From contig NC_091123.1 of assembly GCF_040183065.1 (NCBI RefSeq), positions 10,758,501 to 10,822,500 of the forward strand: a DNA stretch of 64,000 bases, read 5' to 3'. Shown here one piece after another: positions 10,480 to 21,107 of the stretch. The notes under the pieces were generated by a model. That model made no database searches. It was not told where the DNA came from and worked only from the letters and a program-made list of their open reading frames with translations. The translations under genes and the position numbers were made by a program. Numbering within the stretch: the stretch's first letter is position 1; every line of letters starts with the position of its first letter. Source of the stretch: Periplaneta americana. Its lineage: Eukaryota; Arthropoda; Insecta; Blattodea; Blattidae.

Positions 10480-10790
10480 TTACCTAGTTTTGTTAAAACT
10501 GAGAAATTGCTTAAAAATGAAAGTGGTTGAAATGGGTAGTCTTCGTAGAATCATGCGAGTAGGTTTTTCAAGAATGCAGCATATTAGAAATAAGGAATTC
10601 AGAGAAGGGATGGATTTAAGAGAAAGGACCATAGATCTGTTGGAAAAGAGAAGTATACAATGGTGTGGGCACGTACAGAGAATGGTGGATGGAAGATTGC
10701 CAAAGCAAGTTATAAATTGGTCACCAGCAGGCAGTAGAAGAGGAAGAGCCAATATAATATGGCATAGAGGAAGTGCTAAAGCCTAGAGAG
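10480..10790 (+). pseudogene. LINE C-terminal relic
   Basis: The frame 10382-10786 ends with MGSLRRIMRVGFSRMQHIRN, then EKRSIQWCGHVQRMVDGRLP and SRRGRANIIW. This resembles the post-RT tail of insect LINEs (KRQLxWxGHVQRMxxxRLPK, RGRPxxxW). Frame start and end are arbitrary. The family is distinct from LINE-A. Confidence 0.6.
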
Positions 10791-10934
10791 AATAGATTTA
10801 GAAGAGGGAAAATGACAAGACCGAAATTTGAAGGAAACGAATAAAAAGCAACCGCTGAAAAGGGGAACACTTGTAAAAGAAGAAGAAAAAGAAGATACCC
10901 AGATGACCAAGAACATCATGGCCAAAGAATCTCA

Positions 10935-11480
10935 AACATTGATTTGGACAGTCCCCTGTGCAACTGTGAATCAATTTATGATCGCTAAAGCCAACTTATA
11001 TGACAGCGATAGTTAAACATTCACAGCATTAGAATAATTAGTACGATCAATTATAGCCACTGCCCTTAAACATGCCGATTACAACACCTTTGAAGAAGTG
11101 CATGGTCTCTCCGTCACTGGCAGTACACGGCGCATAGATATAATAGCTTTCAAGGAATCTACAAGATCTGGATACATAATTGATCCCACTGTGCGTTTCG
11201 AAACGGATGAGAAACAGCCAGCAGAAGTGGATAATGAAAAAAAGAATATCTACAATCCTACCATTCCCTATTACCTCAAAAAATACCAGCTAAAAGAGCT
11301 TGAAGTAATCGGAGCAAGAAGGTACCGCTACTCTCTTCATGAAAGATGTGTTTAAGAGGCTTGGAATACCTACATCTATTATTCCGATTGTAACCTTAGC
11401 TGCATTGAAAGGATCAATTGCTCTCCTGAAGAATCACCTATATTCGAAATCAGACTAAGTTCAGTAGCACTCTTTACTTT
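10935..11480 (+). pseudogene. R2-like LINE C-terminal relic (restriction-like endonuclease region)
   Basis: Readable stretches are RSIIATALKHADYNTFEEVH, GSTRRIDIIAF, IIDPTVRFETDEKQ and ELEVIGARRYRYSLHERCV. The order EVH - RR(A/I)DI - DPTVRFE is shared with the relic at 39300-39450, which also has a preceding CxxxC...HVLG..CP motif. I assign it to the R2-type group with a restriction-like endonuclease by recognition. Several stops break the frame. Confidence 0.55.
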
Positions 11481-11828
11481 TTTGTAACACTTACCTTTCT
11501 AAAAATAGGTATATTTTCACTAATCAAAAAAAAATATTTGCAGGAAATTATTTGTAGGAATTTCATTGTTAAAACAAAATCAATGGTTTTTTCATGAACT
11601 TGTTAAAATTTCTATGGCTAAGTACTCTTTGTCCCTTGTGGTAGCTCACGAATGGTGAGAAGATATATAAATTAGAAATTAGAATAATAATAATAATAAT
11701 AATAATATAATATTAATAATAATGCTCCTGATATAGGACTACAGGTAAGATTTCTTGGCCATTTCTCGACTACATTGAATTTCAGCTCTGAATCATTGCA
11801 TTTGAAAACGTCGTTAATTTAAGTACAT
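11481..11828. other. AT-rich stretch with (AAT)n
   Basis: No gene seen. An AAT run is at about 11683-11725. The last 16 bases (11829-11844, just outside) are the left copy of a direct repeat flanking the next element. Confidence 0.5.
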
Positions 11829-12239
11829 AAATACTACTACTGCTAAAATACATTAAAGGTGATATGTTACAGTTGTATGAACACTAATAAATACATTAAG
11901 ATTGTTAAAGATATTAGTTATAGTCAGATATGTTTCGGAGATGCTTCTCCATCTTCAGTGACTATTTACCGCGACGGTTGGTTCAATTGGTCGAACCGTG
12001 TTGTTGCTTGGCTTAAAGGAGACTAACCAGCTGAACCACCCGTCGTGGTAAATAGTCACTGAAGATGGAGAAGCATCTCCGAAACATGTCTGACTATAAC
12101 TAATATCTTTAACAATCTTATTGTATTTATTAGTGTTCATACAACCGTAACATATCACCTTTAATGTATTTTATCAAATCTATGAACACTGTATTATTGA
12201 CCTAACATGTGTGTTTTAGCTTTAAATACTACTACTGCT
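11829..12239. mobile_element. Penelope-like foldback with 16-bp flanking direct repeat
   Basis: Arms of about 145 bp (11845-11990 and 12025-12174) are inverted copies around a spacer of about 35 bases. Each arm carries, reading outward, CTGAAGA-T-GGAGA-AGCA-TCTCC-GAAAC, the layout of a hammerhead-like core with one extra T. The direct repeat AAATACTACTACTGCT stands at 11829-11844 and 12224-12239, consistent with a target duplication. The structure suggests two Penelope-like 3' ends joined in opposite orientation. Confidence 0.6.
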
Positions 12240-12410
12240 ATTATTACTACAATTTCCGGGGATTTTCTGTTTTCGTCTCTTGCACTAAAAAGTGCAACTT
12301 ACTTTATTGGTGAAATATGAATGCAAATTATTGAGTACAAAATCTTAAATTATAAATTAAAATCGTAGATTTATAAATGTAAAATGATAACTTACAATTT
12401 GAATACTTAC

Positions 12411-12507
12411 AACTAAAAACTATGGCAGAAACTGCGCCCATAACTCCAAAAAATAATGCATAAACTGGATTAGAATTCACCGGAGCGTTGTCTTTTATCT
12501 GAAACAT
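12411..12507 (-). pseudogene. V-ATPase subunit c pseudogene, exon 1
   Basis: Encodes MFQIKDNAPVNSNPVYALFF then GVMGAVSAIVFS and ends in phase 1 at GTAAGT (12410-12405). NPVYxxFFGVMGAxxAIhFS is the conserved first helix of subunit c. The ATG at 12507-12505 is the nearest in-frame start and gives a length normal for the family. This exon by itself is undamaged. Confidence 0.88.
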
Positions 12508-12826
12508 GGTACCATCTGTCTTGCAGGCGAGGTAAATAAAACGGAAAATAAGCCTGTCTTCCACTCACAACATCTGAATATGCACAGCCAGTTAATTGTG
12601 TGGTACTGCAGTTTAGATAAAACAAATTGGTGAATTACTGCAACTTGTTCTGAACTTTATTGACATATTATACATGACTTTATATGTAGAGATAACGTAA
12701 CTACATTCCATCGTAAATGATCGAGCATATTATGCAATTATCTACATTATTGAGTTGCTGTCATGCGTACCAACTTATGAAATGCAGTTGTAACATTTTC
12801 GAAGTGTTACCACAGTTTAGTATATA
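12508..12826. promoter_or_regulatory. Presumed upstream region of the V-ATPase pseudogene
   Basis: Immediately 5' of the start codon on the minus strand, so it should hold the 5' UTR and perhaps the promoter. No clear TATA box or initiator was recognised, and an upstream non-coding exon cannot be excluded. Confidence 0.25.
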
Positions 12827-12976
12827 CAGTCACGAAGCTTGAGTTGTGAGGGTGCTAGGAACAATAGACTGTGCCGGTACTATTTCGCATTTTCTGTAAT
12901 GAGGCGATATTAGCGATCCTAGTGGTTAGCAACAATCTATGGATGCATATTTACTAGGTATTGAGCTTCGTGACTG
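12827..12976. mobile_element. 150-bp MITE with TA target site
   Basis: Ends are CAGTCACGAAGCT...AGCTTCGTGACTG with TA on both sides (12825-12826 and 12977-12978), typical of Tc1/mariner-type MITEs. No coding capacity. Confidence 0.75.
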
Positions 12977-13154
12977 TACATACTAGACTGTGGTGTTGCT
13001 CTTATATTGTTGACTGTTTTCTTTTGTCGAGAGGTTTTATTTGCATTTTATATTATTCTTGCTCAAACTTGAAAACATTAAATATTAACGAAGTGGCCTA
13101 GATATAATTTTTTATTCTTAAACATTGTTTTGCCTTGAAGATTCATGTTACTTT

Positions 13155-13420
13155 TCTGAGTTCATTCATTTAGTGTTCTGTCCAAGGATAGGTCTTTCGC
13201 TGCAAACCCAGTTTTCTGCAATCTTTCCTATTTTCTGCCTTCCTCTTTGTTTTCTCGTATGATCCATATATCTTAATGTCGTCTATGATCCGATATCTTC
13301 TTTTACCCCGAACTCTTCTCCCGTTCACCATTTCTTCTCAGCCAGTGACCCAACCAATATTCCTTATTCTCTTACTGATCAGTTTCAGCGTCATTCTTTC
13401 TTCACCCACTTAAAATTAAA
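13155..13420 (-). mobile_element. LINE-B 3' end
   Basis: Starts with 'ttcattcatttagtgttctg' and continues through 'tgcaaacccagttttctgc'. On the minus strand the far part encodes a basic LINE tail (RKRNxWLGH-type) better seen at 24700-24810. No intact frame. Confidence 0.65.
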
Positions 13421-13486
13421 ATATTACATATTAAATTCAGTGGTTTCGGAAACGTTTTTGTTAATGAAATATAAGTAGGCCTTACT

Positions 13487-14840
13487 TACTTACTCACTTA
13501 CTTATTGGCTTTTAAGGAACCCGGAAGTTCATTGCCGCCCTCACATAAGCCCGCCATTGATCCCTATCCTGAGCAAGATTAATCCAGTCTCTACCATCAT
13601 ATCCCACCTCCCTCACATCCATTTTAATATTATCTTCCCATCTACGTCTCGGCCTCCCCAAAGGTCATTTTCCCGCCGGCCTCCCAACTAACACTCTATA
13701 TACATTTCTGGATTCGCCCATACGTGCTACAAGCCCTGCCCATCTCAAACGTCTGGATTTAATGCTCCTAATTATGTCAGGTAAAGAATACAATGCGTCC
13801 ATCTCTGCGTTGTACAACTTTCTCAATTCTCCTGTAATTTCATCCCTCTTAGCCCCAAATATTTTCCTAAGAACCTCATTCTCAAACACACTTAATCTCT
13901 GTTCCTCTCTCAAAGTGAGAGTCCAAGCTTCACAACCATATAGAACAACCGGTAAAATAACTGTTTTATAAATTCTAACTCAGATTTTTTGACAGCAGAC
14001 TAGATGACAAAAGCTTCTCAACCGAATAATAACAGGCATTTCTCATATTTATTCTGCGTTTAATTTCCTCCTGAGTGTAATTTATATTTGTTACTGTTGC
14101 TCTAAGATATTTGAATTTTTCCACCTCTTCGAAGGATAAATCTCCAATTTTTATATTTCCATTTCGTACAATATTCTGGTCACGAGACATATTCATATAC
14201 TTAGTTTTTTCGGGATTTACTTCCAACTCTATCGCTTTACTTGCTTCAAGCAGAATTATCGTGTTTTCCCTAATGGTTTGTGGATTTTCTCCTAACATAT
14301 TCACATCATCCGCATAGACAAGAAGCTGATGTAACCCGTTCAATTCCAAACCCTCAGTGTTATCCTGAAATTTCCTAATGGCATATTCTAGAGCAAAGTT
14401 AAAAAGTAGAGGTGACAATGCATCTCCCTGCTTTAGCCCGCAGTGAATTGGAAAAGCATCAGATAGAAACTGGCCTATACGGACTCTGCTGTAAGTTTCA
14501 CTAAGACACATTTTAATTAATTGAACTAGTTTCTTAGGAATACCAAATCCAATAAGAATATCATATAAAATTTCTCTCTTAACCGAGTCATACGCCTTTT
14601 TGAAATCTATGAATAACTGATGTACTGTACCCTTATACTCCCATTTTTTCTCCAATATCTGTCGAATACAAAAAATCTGATCAATAGTCGATCTATTACG
14701 CCTAAAACCACACTGATGATCCCCAATAATTTCATCTACATATGGAGTTAATCTTCTCAAAAGGATATTCGAAAAAATTTTATACGATGTCAACAAAAGT
14801 GATAGTCCTCGAAAGTTACTACAGTTAGTCTTGTCCCCCT
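13487..14840 (-). pseudogene. LINE-A, longest copy: reverse transcriptase plus C-terminus
   Basis: 13975-14796 is an open frame of 273 residues with the RT motifs in order: [29 protein letters not shown] (motif A aspartate), [15 protein letters not shown] (motif B) and [11 protein letters not shown] (motif C). A frameshift near 13975 separates it from LREEQRLSVFENEVLRKIFG and the GRPRRRWED-type tail (13500-13913). The 5' end is cut at about 14840, so endonuclease and leader are missing. The 3' end faces a CTTA-type tail at 13487. Enzymatic activity is not expected. Confidence 0.88.
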
Positions 14841-15284
14841 ATAAGTAGGCCTATTGGTGTTAATTCTTAACGAGATGTTTCTCTTAAAGTAAGTTTTTCA
14901 TTCAGTCCGACACGACATTCATTTTCTGTGAATGTAGTTTTTAGAAATGTAGGCATAATTATATGGTCTGTAATTTCTGCTTTTTGAAGAAAGTAATGAA
15001 GTAATTTCTAAAATTAGATCTAAAATATTTTTTTCTGAATTTCCTATCTCCCTGTAGTGATTTTAAGACTTGGAGGAATTTTGCGCCAAATAAGCAAATG
15101 AAAGGCTCGTGTGAGTTCAATTCTGTATACTGCCTGTCTTAGGAGTTAAGTGTTCGATGGCAAGGTTAGAAAGCAGGTTTTTTGGCGGAATATTCCAGGT
15201 AATCTATTACTGAAATGCTGTTTAAGATAATTATGTGTATTACATAATCTGTAACAAATGTAAATGATACTCGGGAGGAAATTA
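14841..15284. other. No recognised feature
   Basis: AT-rich spacer between two oppositely oriented LINE-A fragments. No repeat or frame recognised. Confidence 0.4.
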
Positions 15285-15845
15285 AACACACAATAAATAT
15301 GGGAAATGCCTGTTATTATTCGGTTGAGAAACTTTTATCATCCAGTCTGCTGTCAAAAAATCTGAAAGTCAGAATTTATGAAACAGTTATATTATCGGCT
15401 GTTCTGTATAGTTGTGAAACTTGGACTCTCACTCTGAGAGAGGAACATAGGTTAAGGGTGTTTGAGAATAAGGTGCTTAGGAAAATATTTGGGCCTATGC
15501 GACATGAAGTTACAGGAGAATGGAGAAAGTTACACAACGCAGAGCTGCACGCATTGTATTGTTCACCTGACATAATTAGGAACATTAAATCCAGACGTTT
15601 GAGATGGGCAGGGCATGTAGCACGTATGGGCGAATCCAGAAATGCATATAGAGTGTTAGTTGGGAGACCGGATAGAAAAAGACCTTTAGGGAGACCGAGA
15701 CGTAGATGGGAAGATAATATTAAAATGGATTTGAGGGAGGTGGGATATGATGATAGAGACTGGATTAATCTTGCACTGGATAGGGACCGATAGCGGGCTT
15801 ATGTGAGGGCGGCAATGAACCTTCGGGTTCCTTAAAAGCCATTTG

Positions 15846-15900
<55 letters not shown>
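15285..15900 (+). pseudogene. LINE-A C-terminal fragment with (ATT)n tail
   Basis: The frame 15299-15793 gives [40 protein letters not shown] and the GRPRRRWED tail. A TGG to TAG change at 15791-15793 ends it nine residues short of the usual RAYVRAAMNLRVP, which is still readable beyond. An (ATT)n run follows at 15849-15900. Opposite in orientation to the copy at 13487-14840, with overlapping sequence content. Confidence 0.85.
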
Positions 15901-15901
<1 letters not shown>

Positions 15902-16138
15902 CTCTGTCTACATAGGCCTAAATTATTTCCATCGGAAACAGGGTTTGCAAAATCGATTATCGAAAAATCGTATCTTTTTTTTTTTTTTTTTTTCCTTGTG
16001 CTGTCTCTATTTAACTTGAAAACTAGTGTATATAGGCTATGCGTTACCTTTTTTTGAAGATTGTTATTAATTAATTTTCTTCATTATAACCTATTTATAT
16101 CTCAATTTGTATAATCATTTTTTTTTTGTAAAAGGCAA

Positions 16139-16345
16139 GAGTCCAAGAGTGTTAGTTGGAAGGCCGGAGGGAAAAAGGCCTTTAGGGAGGCCGAGACGTA
16201 GATGGGAAGATAATATTAAAATGGATTTGAGGGAGGTGGGATATGATGATAGAGAATGGATTAATCTTGCTCAGGATAGGGACCAATGGCGGGCTTATGT
16301 GAGGGCGGCAATGAACCTCCGGGTTCCTTAAAAGCCAGTAAGTAA
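16139..16345 (+). mobile_element. LINE-A 3' end fragment
   Basis: Encodes RVLVGRPEGKRPLGRPRRRW through RAYVRAAMNLRVP, then a stop and 'aagccagtaagtaaataag'. Only the last about 65 codons are present, a severely 5'-truncated insertion. A T/A-rich tract precedes it. Confidence 0.85.
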
Positions 16346-16702
16346 ATAAGTATGGGTCCAAGAGACCTGGTACTTTTAACAAAATGTCTTAAATCTAAAA
16401 ACAAAAAAAAAAATCAAGATTGTGTTGTTTTGGCGCATTGTCTACACTCTAACGAGAACTTTGAACCAAAATCTAGACATTCACAAATATCGAGTTTACC
16501 TATTTATGTGGTACGTAACTGAAGACAACGCAAGATAAACACAAAACAAACACAATTTCAATGTAAAAGGTGCAACATTCAAATCTTCACTTCCAGGAAG
16601 TCAATCCTGTGTCGTCTGAACTTGTAGTAGCCAGAAAAAGTACCACATCAGCCACACCTAAAAAGTGGAAATATTGAAAGCGTTTAGCTTAATTAATTAA
16701 TC
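16346..16702. other. Intergenic, no recognised gene
   Basis: Between a LINE-A end and the polyadenylation signal of the second V-ATPase gene. It should contain that gene's cleavage site. Nothing else recognised. Confidence 0.4.
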
Positions 16703-16708
16703 TTTATT
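16703..16708 (-). terminator. Polyadenylation signal AATAAA
   Basis: AATAAA on the minus strand lies 11 bases beyond the TAA stop of the divergent V-ATPase subunit c gene. The very short 3' UTR this implies is unusual but possible. Confidence 0.6.
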
Positions 16709-16719
16709 TCGTGTAAAAG

Positions 16720-16933
16720 TTACATCCCAACATTGGCGTACAGTACGACACCCATTATGAGCCCATAGAGACCCAGGACCTCCGCGAAGATGAGGATGAG
16801 GAGCATCGCCACGTACAGCGAGTTCTCCAAATGATTGCCGCGGATGCCTGTGTCGCCCACGATACCGATCGCAATGCCGGAGAAGAGGCCGCAGAAACCC
16901 ACACTGGAGCCCGCAGCCAGGTGCACGAAACCA
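16720..16933 (-). CDS. V-ATPase subunit c paralogue, exon 3
   Basis: 214 nt, acceptor TTTCGCAG at 16941-16934, stop TAA at 16720-16722. It starts in phase 2; the split codon is CA|T, histidine. Markedly GC-richer than its surroundings. Confidence 0.88.
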
Positions 16934-19900
16934 CTGCGAAATGCACACGATGGAGATATGGGTTATTCCAGTGGGAACTTGCAAACAGTAGCAAGGTTCT
17001 TGTCGCTAAAAGTAAACCCGTAGTAAATGTCTTCAATTGCGTGATTATTGTACTCGCCAAACTTAGACGACCTCAGCTCAGAGGAAAGAAGTCAAGGAAG
17101 TCACATCAACATGCTCTCTATGTTCATGTTATGCAGTTGGCCGCGTCCGATAACTGAATTGCTTTATAACAGCGTTGCCAAACATAGACGGCCTCAGCCC
17201 GAGTAGAGAGGTCAGCTTATCTTGCCGCAAGAGATAACTATAGGTCTCGCAAGCACGGAATACCGACGGAAGGAATGCAAATCAAACACTGCGATAAGGA
17301 AGAGCGGGGGACAGGAAAGGCCACGAGATAACTTGAATGATATTCAAGAGTACAGTCGGAAGAGAAATGACATCGATAAAATCAGTTTTGCGTTGTGATA
17401 GTTACATTACGACTTTAGTTTGTTCCATTGCATGTGAATACGTGTCTTGTATCGCACGGTATTATTATTTTATTCGTAAACATATGTTGCGCGTTTAATT
17501 AGCTTCGAATTTTTCTCTTGCTACGTTCTGTATTTCCACAGCGATGTCCTCATTTGTTCATCTTCTTAGAAGAGACAGTACTTCCATCGGCTCGCACCTC
17601 TCCCCCTCGGTGTGCCTACATACACATGTCAAAACAGACAGCAACGCCACCATTGCTTTTTGGTAATCGTTTCTTGCGCGAGCTATACTAACTTCTCTGT
17701 TAAAAAAAAACATCGTACTTGCCTCAGCCCAGCGGCTGGGCTAATTCAGAGTCATAATGTGACAACGCTGCATAACTAACAGGCATGCAACGTATGATGT
17801 ATTATGTTTTGGGTAAGGCACGAGTTAGCAGAGTGGTGTGAGTGTGGTCGTCTAAGCTTGGCGAGAATAGTAGCTTCTATACCATACATGGGCACAATTT
17901 TCGGTTACGTGAGGCACTCGATTTGAAATAGTTTGTTTACTAGGAGAGGAGACTGCAGAGTTGGATGGAAAATATAAACTGCTGTGACCTGCGTCACCTT
18001 ATCGTAATCGCTAAGGCGGTCAGTGGCGAATTATTAGGAAAGCGCTTGGTTAACGTGAGATACTCGAAAACTTTTATTCAATCTGGAAAATTAATTCGGC
18101 AGCTTTAATCATAAACCTCTTTACTATTTCTCCATCATTGAATTGATTTAAATCACAGGCGAGAAATTGCGTAACTAGCCAATAATATTCCATCATGTTG
18201 TCTACGTTTATTTTCTTGAATATTCTGGCGTTTATCAAGATTGCTTAGTAGATTTTCACGTTCGCGACCAAAAATAATTTCAGAAAATCATATTTCGTTT
18301 TCTACGCACATTTGATATTTTTCTTTTCATAAATTTCTTTTGGAAATAATACGTAGAAACGACAGTTAATTCCTCGTACCTTTTAATGCAGCGTGTTTAA
18401 GGTATAATGTCGTATTTAGTATACTATGCAAATGTTAATATCATAAATTTTCTTCGGAATAGTACGAAAAATAACATTTAATTTGTCTTACCTTCTAATT
18501 CAGCGTGTTCTTTATGACATAAGTACTAATGTCGTTGTATATTAAATTTATTAATGCCTAATAGGATTTTCGAGCATAACCTTCTAAACAGCAAAATAAC
18601 TCTTCCTCCCATTTCTCATGAAATAATCGTTTTCTAACGCATACACACTGCTTTGATAATGCCATTATGCCACCACTGATATTGCTTATGAAACTGATAT
18701 AGAATCTGCCCACGCCTAGGAGCTATGTGAGGGAGGAAAGGGGTCTGTGAGGATGATGTCACTCAGAGCGATAATCTATGTGAAGGTCAGTGAGGCAGAA
18801 ATTCTCAATTGAGGCACGATGCCCAAGTATGTTCTATACTAATGGCTAACGAAATCGATGTCTGAACAGTTAAGTTTTGTTATTACGCAGGCGCGGTATG
18901 CGTCTCTTTCCTTATTTTCCATTACTTTCTCAATCTAACAGTCCACATCGCCACAGTTTTATGTGGCATGTATGTATGAATGTAGAAATGAAATGATCAT
19001 TTTGGTCACTAAACTGAAGTAGGCTAAGTTCATATCGTATAAGTTTGCTACGGAACTTAGGCTCTTAGATCTGTTCTTTCTTTTCTACAATGATTTATGA
19101 AATTTTAAAATGTTGATGAATGTCCCTCAGCCGCTTTTTCGAGCGTGCAACATTTACGCGAAATTTATAACGATCTACAACAGTGATCGGCAAAGATTAC
19201 GTTATATAAAATGGAGCCCGCAATACACGGATACCAAAACTGCTTTAACATTGAATGAACAAGAGGAGGGACATCATGCCTTACCCCTCTGTGCTGTTTG
19301 TGTATTAAGGGGTTGATACGTGAATCACGAAATGCCAATCACTTATTTACCAACATGCATGTTCAGCGCTGGCACTTATGTACAACAATGACGTAGAATA
19401 TCTTTTAAGCGTGCGCCTGTATGAGATTCTGAAATTGTACGTCACTTTTGCATCTGATTTAAACGGTAGAAATGTCCGCACTTGAAATGCCTGACCTACA
19501 AGTTGCCTACAATGTCTTGGTTAAGATCCAGATTTCTGGGTAGTATGTTGTTATGGAAATTTCCATAGTTTTGTGAAACTTGATGCATATGTTACGTTAA
19601 AGGAAATTAATATTGTGGAATACGAAGAAGACTACAGAAAGATTTGTAATGCTCTAATCCAAATGATATACACATAAGCTTAGCATTGTTTAGAAAGATC
19701 TCAACTTCTTTGGCTTAATAGAGCGTTTATAAATGAAAATGCATTCTTACTGGTAATCTGTGTAATTATTTCCACGTTTCTTCATGTCGTTAATAATTAT
19801 TACGGCAATGACAACTCCATAGATTGCAATTATTCCAGCCATAATGACGGGAAGTATCGACTTCATGATGAGATCGGGTTTTGTCGGCGAAATGGCTGAA

Positions 19901-19943
19901 ATTGCTACTGCAGATTTAGCAGTTCCATAAGCTGCACCAAATC
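16720..19943 (-). CDS. Divergent V-ATPase 16-kDa proteolipid (subunit c) paralogue, exons 2-3
   Basis: Two exons (19751-19943 and 16720-16933) join in frame through GTAAGA and TTTCGCAG to give about 134 residues: helix 2 with [18 protein letters not shown] and [20 protein letters not shown], a loop [16 protein letters not shown], helix 3 [31 protein letters not shown], and helix 4 with [11 protein letters not shown], which keeps the proton-binding glutamate. The usual TAQQPRLF loop is replaced by NHLENSLY and the C-terminus is YANVGM. Intron positions and phases equal those of the pseudogene downstream, so the two arose by tandem duplication. Exon 1 (about 30 codons) must lie above 19943 but was not found. 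Likely a specialised isoform, as insects often have tissue-restricted subunit c copies; that is inference. Confidence 0.88.
16934..19750 (-). other. Intron 2 of the V-ATPase paralogue
   Basis: About 2.8 kb, bounded by GTAAGA and GCAG. Compared with neighbouring introns it is poor in recognisable transposons. Two weakly similar pieces at 17058-17100 and 17173-17215 ('cgccaaactta.acg.cctcag') suggest a small duplication. No exon-like frame with V-ATPase similarity was seen inside. Confidence 0.6.
19751..19943 (-). CDS. V-ATPase subunit c paralogue, exon 2
   Basis: 193 nt, acceptor CTCTTCTAG just above 19943, donor GTAAGA at 19750-19745. It begins in phase 1 and ends in phase 2. Its length is the reference that exposes the 13-base loss in the pseudogene's exon 2. 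Confidence 0.9.
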
Positions 19944-21107
19944 CTAGAAGAGTCATAAATATATATTATTTATATGATACAGTTTATAACAATTATTTAC
20001 ATAAAGACTAAAAACATAAACTCTATTCACATTATAATGAGAAAATTTAACATGATTTCAGGTTAAAAGTCTTAAAGATGATTAGTAATTTGTACCGTAG
20101 AACAGAGTAAACTTGACCACTTCTCACATATATTACAATTTACACGTTCAGAATGATCATAAAAATGAGATGAATACAGTGCTTAGATGCATGAATATGC
20201 AGGTGCAGATTTTAACAGCTTATTCCTTAGAGAAAGTACAGTAAATTCTAATACTATTTTAGTCCCAATTGAATACTTTCTCAGAAAAAAAAACTTTCCC
20301 CTAAATGTTAACACTATTTTACTCGATAAGTATTATCTTACGATTCTGATTTTTACTTATCATTAGGAAAACTGATAAGGAATAATTGATCCCTTTGCAA
20401 TTGTTCAGTAAAATGGGCGATTTTCTTGCAAATTAAATAAAAAATTAATACATGTCGTTCCTCTGATTGAGGTTCTGGATGATATGTACAGATATGGAAA
20501 TAAAATTTGGAGCTCCCTTATTGTATGTTTCGCTTACAACAAATTGCGCATGTGCAGTAATCAAGTTTATTCACTATCATCGTGTGCAATTCGGAGACTC
20601 CTTTGAACGCGCACTTAACAGATTTACGACTTCCTACACTAATCCCTTTGACCATCCCATTCACGTGGATATGAAGAGAGTCTGTGAATTTTTTTAAACG
20701 AGGGTTGTGATTGGTTAATAACAGGCGAAGACAAGTAAGGAAGATTTAATGACAACCAATTAGTAGGGGGCAATAGAAGGTATGTTGGCAAAGTCCTTGG
20801 TGTGAAACTGCATTCCATGATATAAAATGAATTATACTTGTGGACAGTCGTGTGAAATTGTTGCCTACATACAGGTAGACTCCTATCAAGACTCGCTCCA
20901 AATTTAATTCCGTATCTGTACGTCTATTTTCAGGCAGTACGTTTCACTTGACGATATGTGTCAGAGGAAGAACAATTGTTTGTATATATCTGAAGTCTGA
21001 TTAGTGTATATGTAGGTACTCGGCGATGTATGCAATGGATAGGAAAAGTAACTGACCACCCTACCCCATTATCTTCTGGCCTAGTTGCCTCATAAGTTTT
21101 GCCTTCT
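19944..21107. other. Probable intron 1 or upstream region of the V-ATPase paralogue
   Basis: AT-rich. No first exon with an FFGVMG-like frame was found here on the minus strand. The frame 20467-20697 on the plus strand has no recognisable similarity. Confidence 0.35.

Larger units (their letters stand above)
2020..12507 (-). pseudogene. V-ATPase 16-kDa proteolipid (subunit c), three-exon pseudogene
   Basis: Subunit c forms the proton-carrying ring of the vacuolar H+-ATPase. Exons lie at 12411-12507, 7739-7918 and 2020-2203, with donors GTAAGT after exons 1 and 2 and acceptors TTTTCTAG and TAATTGCAG. The family's signatures are clear: NPVYALFFGVMG in exon 1, [11 protein letters not shown] in exon 2, FAEVLGLYG with the proton-binding glutamate in exon 3. 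Exon 2 is 180 nt whereas the neighbouring paralogue's is 193 nt; the missing 13 bases follow IYGL and shift the frame before [14 protein letters not shown]. Exon 3 also lacks seven residues between two GLA repeats. Splice sites are intact, so the decay looks recent. An assembly error in exon 2 is the main alternative. Introns hold a Helitron, hairpin elements, SINEs and LINE pieces. Confidence 0.85.

Noticed and set aside
16697-17157. Several overlapping frames on both strands around the V-ATPase paralogue exon 3
   Set aside because: Shadows of a GC-rich exon; only one frame matches subunit c and has splice sites.
20467-20697. 76-codon plus-strand frame as a small gene
   Set aside because: No homology, no splice or promoter context, and a length expected by chance in this much DNA.
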